Of a DNA stretch of 56,153 nt, positions 55,132 to 56,153 are shown in pieces. Location: positions 37,387 to 93,539 of the forward strand of contig NZ_AOHZ01000035.1 of the NCBI RefSeq assembly GCF_000337215.1. The letters are read 5' to 3'. Positions within the stretch are counted from its first letter, which is position 1. Every line of letters begins with the position of its first letter. A program made the translations under genes and the position numbers. The DNA is from Natronolimnohabitans innermongolicus JCM 12255. GTDB taxonomy: Archaea > Halobacteriota > Halobacteria > Halobacteriales > Natrialbaceae. Below the pieces are notes generated by a model. It searched no databases. It was not told the DNA's origin and was given only the letters and a program-made list of their open reading frames with translations.

Positions 55132-55392
55132 TTATTTGTCGAGTAGGTCATCGACATTATCCAGGGCATCCTTGATCTGGTGGTGTTCTTCCCAAGTTTC
55201 GAATTCTACGTCTATAGCGAACTCCGCGAAAGTCTCGTACTCTTCTTGGAGTTCGGGGGAGTTCTCGAATTCACGGCTTGCCATTATGATGAAGTTGGTT
55301 GCAAGCTGTTTGGAGGATTTACCTGCCTTCTTCGCTTCTCTCGAGGCTTCGTTGCACTTTCCGACGAAGTCTTTGATCTCATGGTCAACCAT
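55132..55392 (-). CDS. Small helical hypothetical protein
   Basis: ATG 55392 gives 86 residues (an ATG six codons earlier also exists). The protein is almost entirely helical and charged: IKDFVGKCNEASREAKKAGK, then FENSPELQEEYETFAEFAID, ending VDDLLDK. No domain is recognised. It is 36 bp upstream of the PD-(D/E)XK-like gene on the same strand and probably co-transcribed with it. A small accessory or antidote role is conceivable but not shown. Confidence 0.55.
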   Translation of the reverse strand: MVDHEIKDFVGKCNEASREAKKAGKSSKQLATNFIIMASREFENSPELQEEYETFAEFAIDVEFETWEEHHQIKDALDNVDDLLDK

Positions 55393-55497
55393 TAGAAGTA
55401 GACAGTTCATCTACCGTTATCAAACCTGTTGGTGTAGAAGCTGTATCGTACGTTTTTCAGAGATCTGTGATTAGGAAGGGGAAGCCGATCAAAAGGA

Positions 55498-56153
55498 TCA
55501 GTACTGTGGATTCAGAATCAGTAGTGCGAGTGGTAGCCCGATCGATTCGAATACTTGTTGGAAGTGCTCAACGTTTTCAGGACTGGCTATTGTCTCTCAT
55601 GCTTGTTCTACTTCTTCGGCGGTCTGGTTAACTGTCGTTGTATGATTACCACTGGTCTCGTTCTCCACTGTTTCGTGTTCACCTGAACCAGAACAGGTTC
55701 CATATCCTTGTTAACTGGTTTTCAGAGCCGTCGGTGTCATCGCCGTTGCCAGGTTCGATTCATATCCGTTCCTTCAGTGAGTTCAGTGACCTCGAGAAGG
55801 CCTTCATCTGTTTCTTGGGTTTGGAGGGACCAGCCGAACTCTTCAGTGTCATCCAGTTACTCGGTGATATTGTAGCGTTGTTCTTGAGTAAACTGGACTG
55901 TAGTGTTGGCCTCGGGGTATGGCTGGATTTGGTGTTATACGAGGTCGAGTAGCATGGGGATCTGTCAGGCAATGGTTAGTCCTATTGTTGAGATTCCGGC
56001 GACTGCGATTCCTGCAGCTCCAAGGTAGAAGTACCCATCGTGCCGTTCCACGTGTTAGTGTTTTCGCTCTTCTGTAGGAGATTGTTGATACTGGTCAGCT
56101 GTCGCTGTGAAATCGAAGAGAGCAAGGACACCGCGTCAGCGGTGTCCGTTAGG
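55498..56153 (-). pseudogene. Decayed secreted/membrane protein gene(s)
   Basis: On the minus strand one frame from the window edge to 55739 encodes a membrane-protein-like sequence (HVERHDGYFYLGAAGIAVAG, then STIGLTIA) and an acidic outer part (PYPEANTTVQFTQEQRYNIT, FGWSLQTQETDEGLLEV). It is cut by stops at 56138 (TGA), 56057 (TAA), 55967 (TGA), 55937 (TAA), 55859 (TAA) and 55739 (TGA). Coding-like sequence continues in other frames to about 55498 (ETVENETSGNHTTT). Most stops fit single C-to-T changes of CAA or CGA. No intact gene of reasonable size is visible on either strand here. It may be two adjacent dead genes. Confidence 0.5.
56126..56147. repeat. Hairpin GGACACCGC/GCGGTGTCC
   Basis: A perfect 9-bp stem (56126-56134 and 56139-56147) with a GTCA loop, at the very edge of the window inside the decayed frame. 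It could be a terminator or protein site; no poly-T follows. Confidence 0.55.

Noticed and set aside
1-56153. CRISPR array or cas operon
   Set aside because: No evenly spaced direct repeats were seen. The Cas4-like protein at 12925-13833 sits in an AddB/AddA-like operon with no other cas genes.
1-56153. tRNA gene or tRNA-borne attachment site
   Set aside because: T-arm-like GGTTC words occur inside genes (for example near 30660), but no cloverleaf, CCA-side stem or integrase gene was found.

Overview
This window is haloarchaeal DNA (class Halobacteria, most like the Natrialbales). The proteins are strongly acidic, CTCGAG-rich coding is common, and several genes have TATA-like boxes about 25-28 nt upstream of the start codon, as in leaderless haloarchaeal transcripts. 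Two lipoproteins carry Tat twin-arginine motifs followed by a lipobox Cys. Conjugation genes, restriction systems, gene relics and many hypotheticals together point to a megaplasmid, an integrative conjugative element or a chromosomal defence island. No rRNA, tRNA, integrase, intact transposase or CRISPR array was seen.

Region 1 (1-15.9 kb) is a dense helicase-nuclease island. It holds a partial MrfA/YprA-like helicase followed by an MrfB/YprB-like DEDDy exonuclease, a phospholipase-D/P-loop-ATPase fusion followed by a second, complete MrfA-like helicase, a lone OB-plus-RNase-H-fold protein on the opposite strand, and a three-gene operon that looks like archaeal AddAB with the AddB nuclease split off as its own Cas4-like Fe-S protein. 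This is the best candidate for an undescribed multi-gene DNA-processing or anti-virus system. A COG1373-type ATPase (16.1-17.8 kb) and a small DUF6788-like gene with a perfect 14-bp inverted repeat over its start codon follow.

Region 2 (18.6-34.6 kb) is a conjugation-like module: a VirB2-like small membrane protein, a secreted protein, a Tat lipoprotein, a VirB6/TrbL-like and a VirB3-like membrane protein, the VirB4 ATPase, and a very long VirD4-like coupling protein whose C-terminal extension has a nuclease-like EVE motif. Most of these genes overlap their neighbours. A Prim-Pol/NrS-1-type primase-like gene, a GTTAC repeat cluster, a large nested inverted repeat and an OB-fold DNA-binding protein follow and may form the replication or transfer-origin part.

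Region 3 (34.9-51.3 kb) is a restriction island: McrBC (McrB with DUF3578 and EVE domains), a PadR-like regulator, an ArdC-like antirestriction protein, a DUF262-DUF1524 (GmrSD/SspE-like) nuclease, a methylase-like gene fused to the broken end of an sfsA gene, and a complete type I system (winged-helix regulator, HsdM, HsdS, HsdR).

Region 4 (51.3-56.15 kb) carries hypothetical minus-strand genes (SH3/KOW-like protein, coiled-coil protein, Tat lipoprotein, predicted PD-(D/E)XK protein, small helical protein) mixed with two decayed genes full of in-frame stops.
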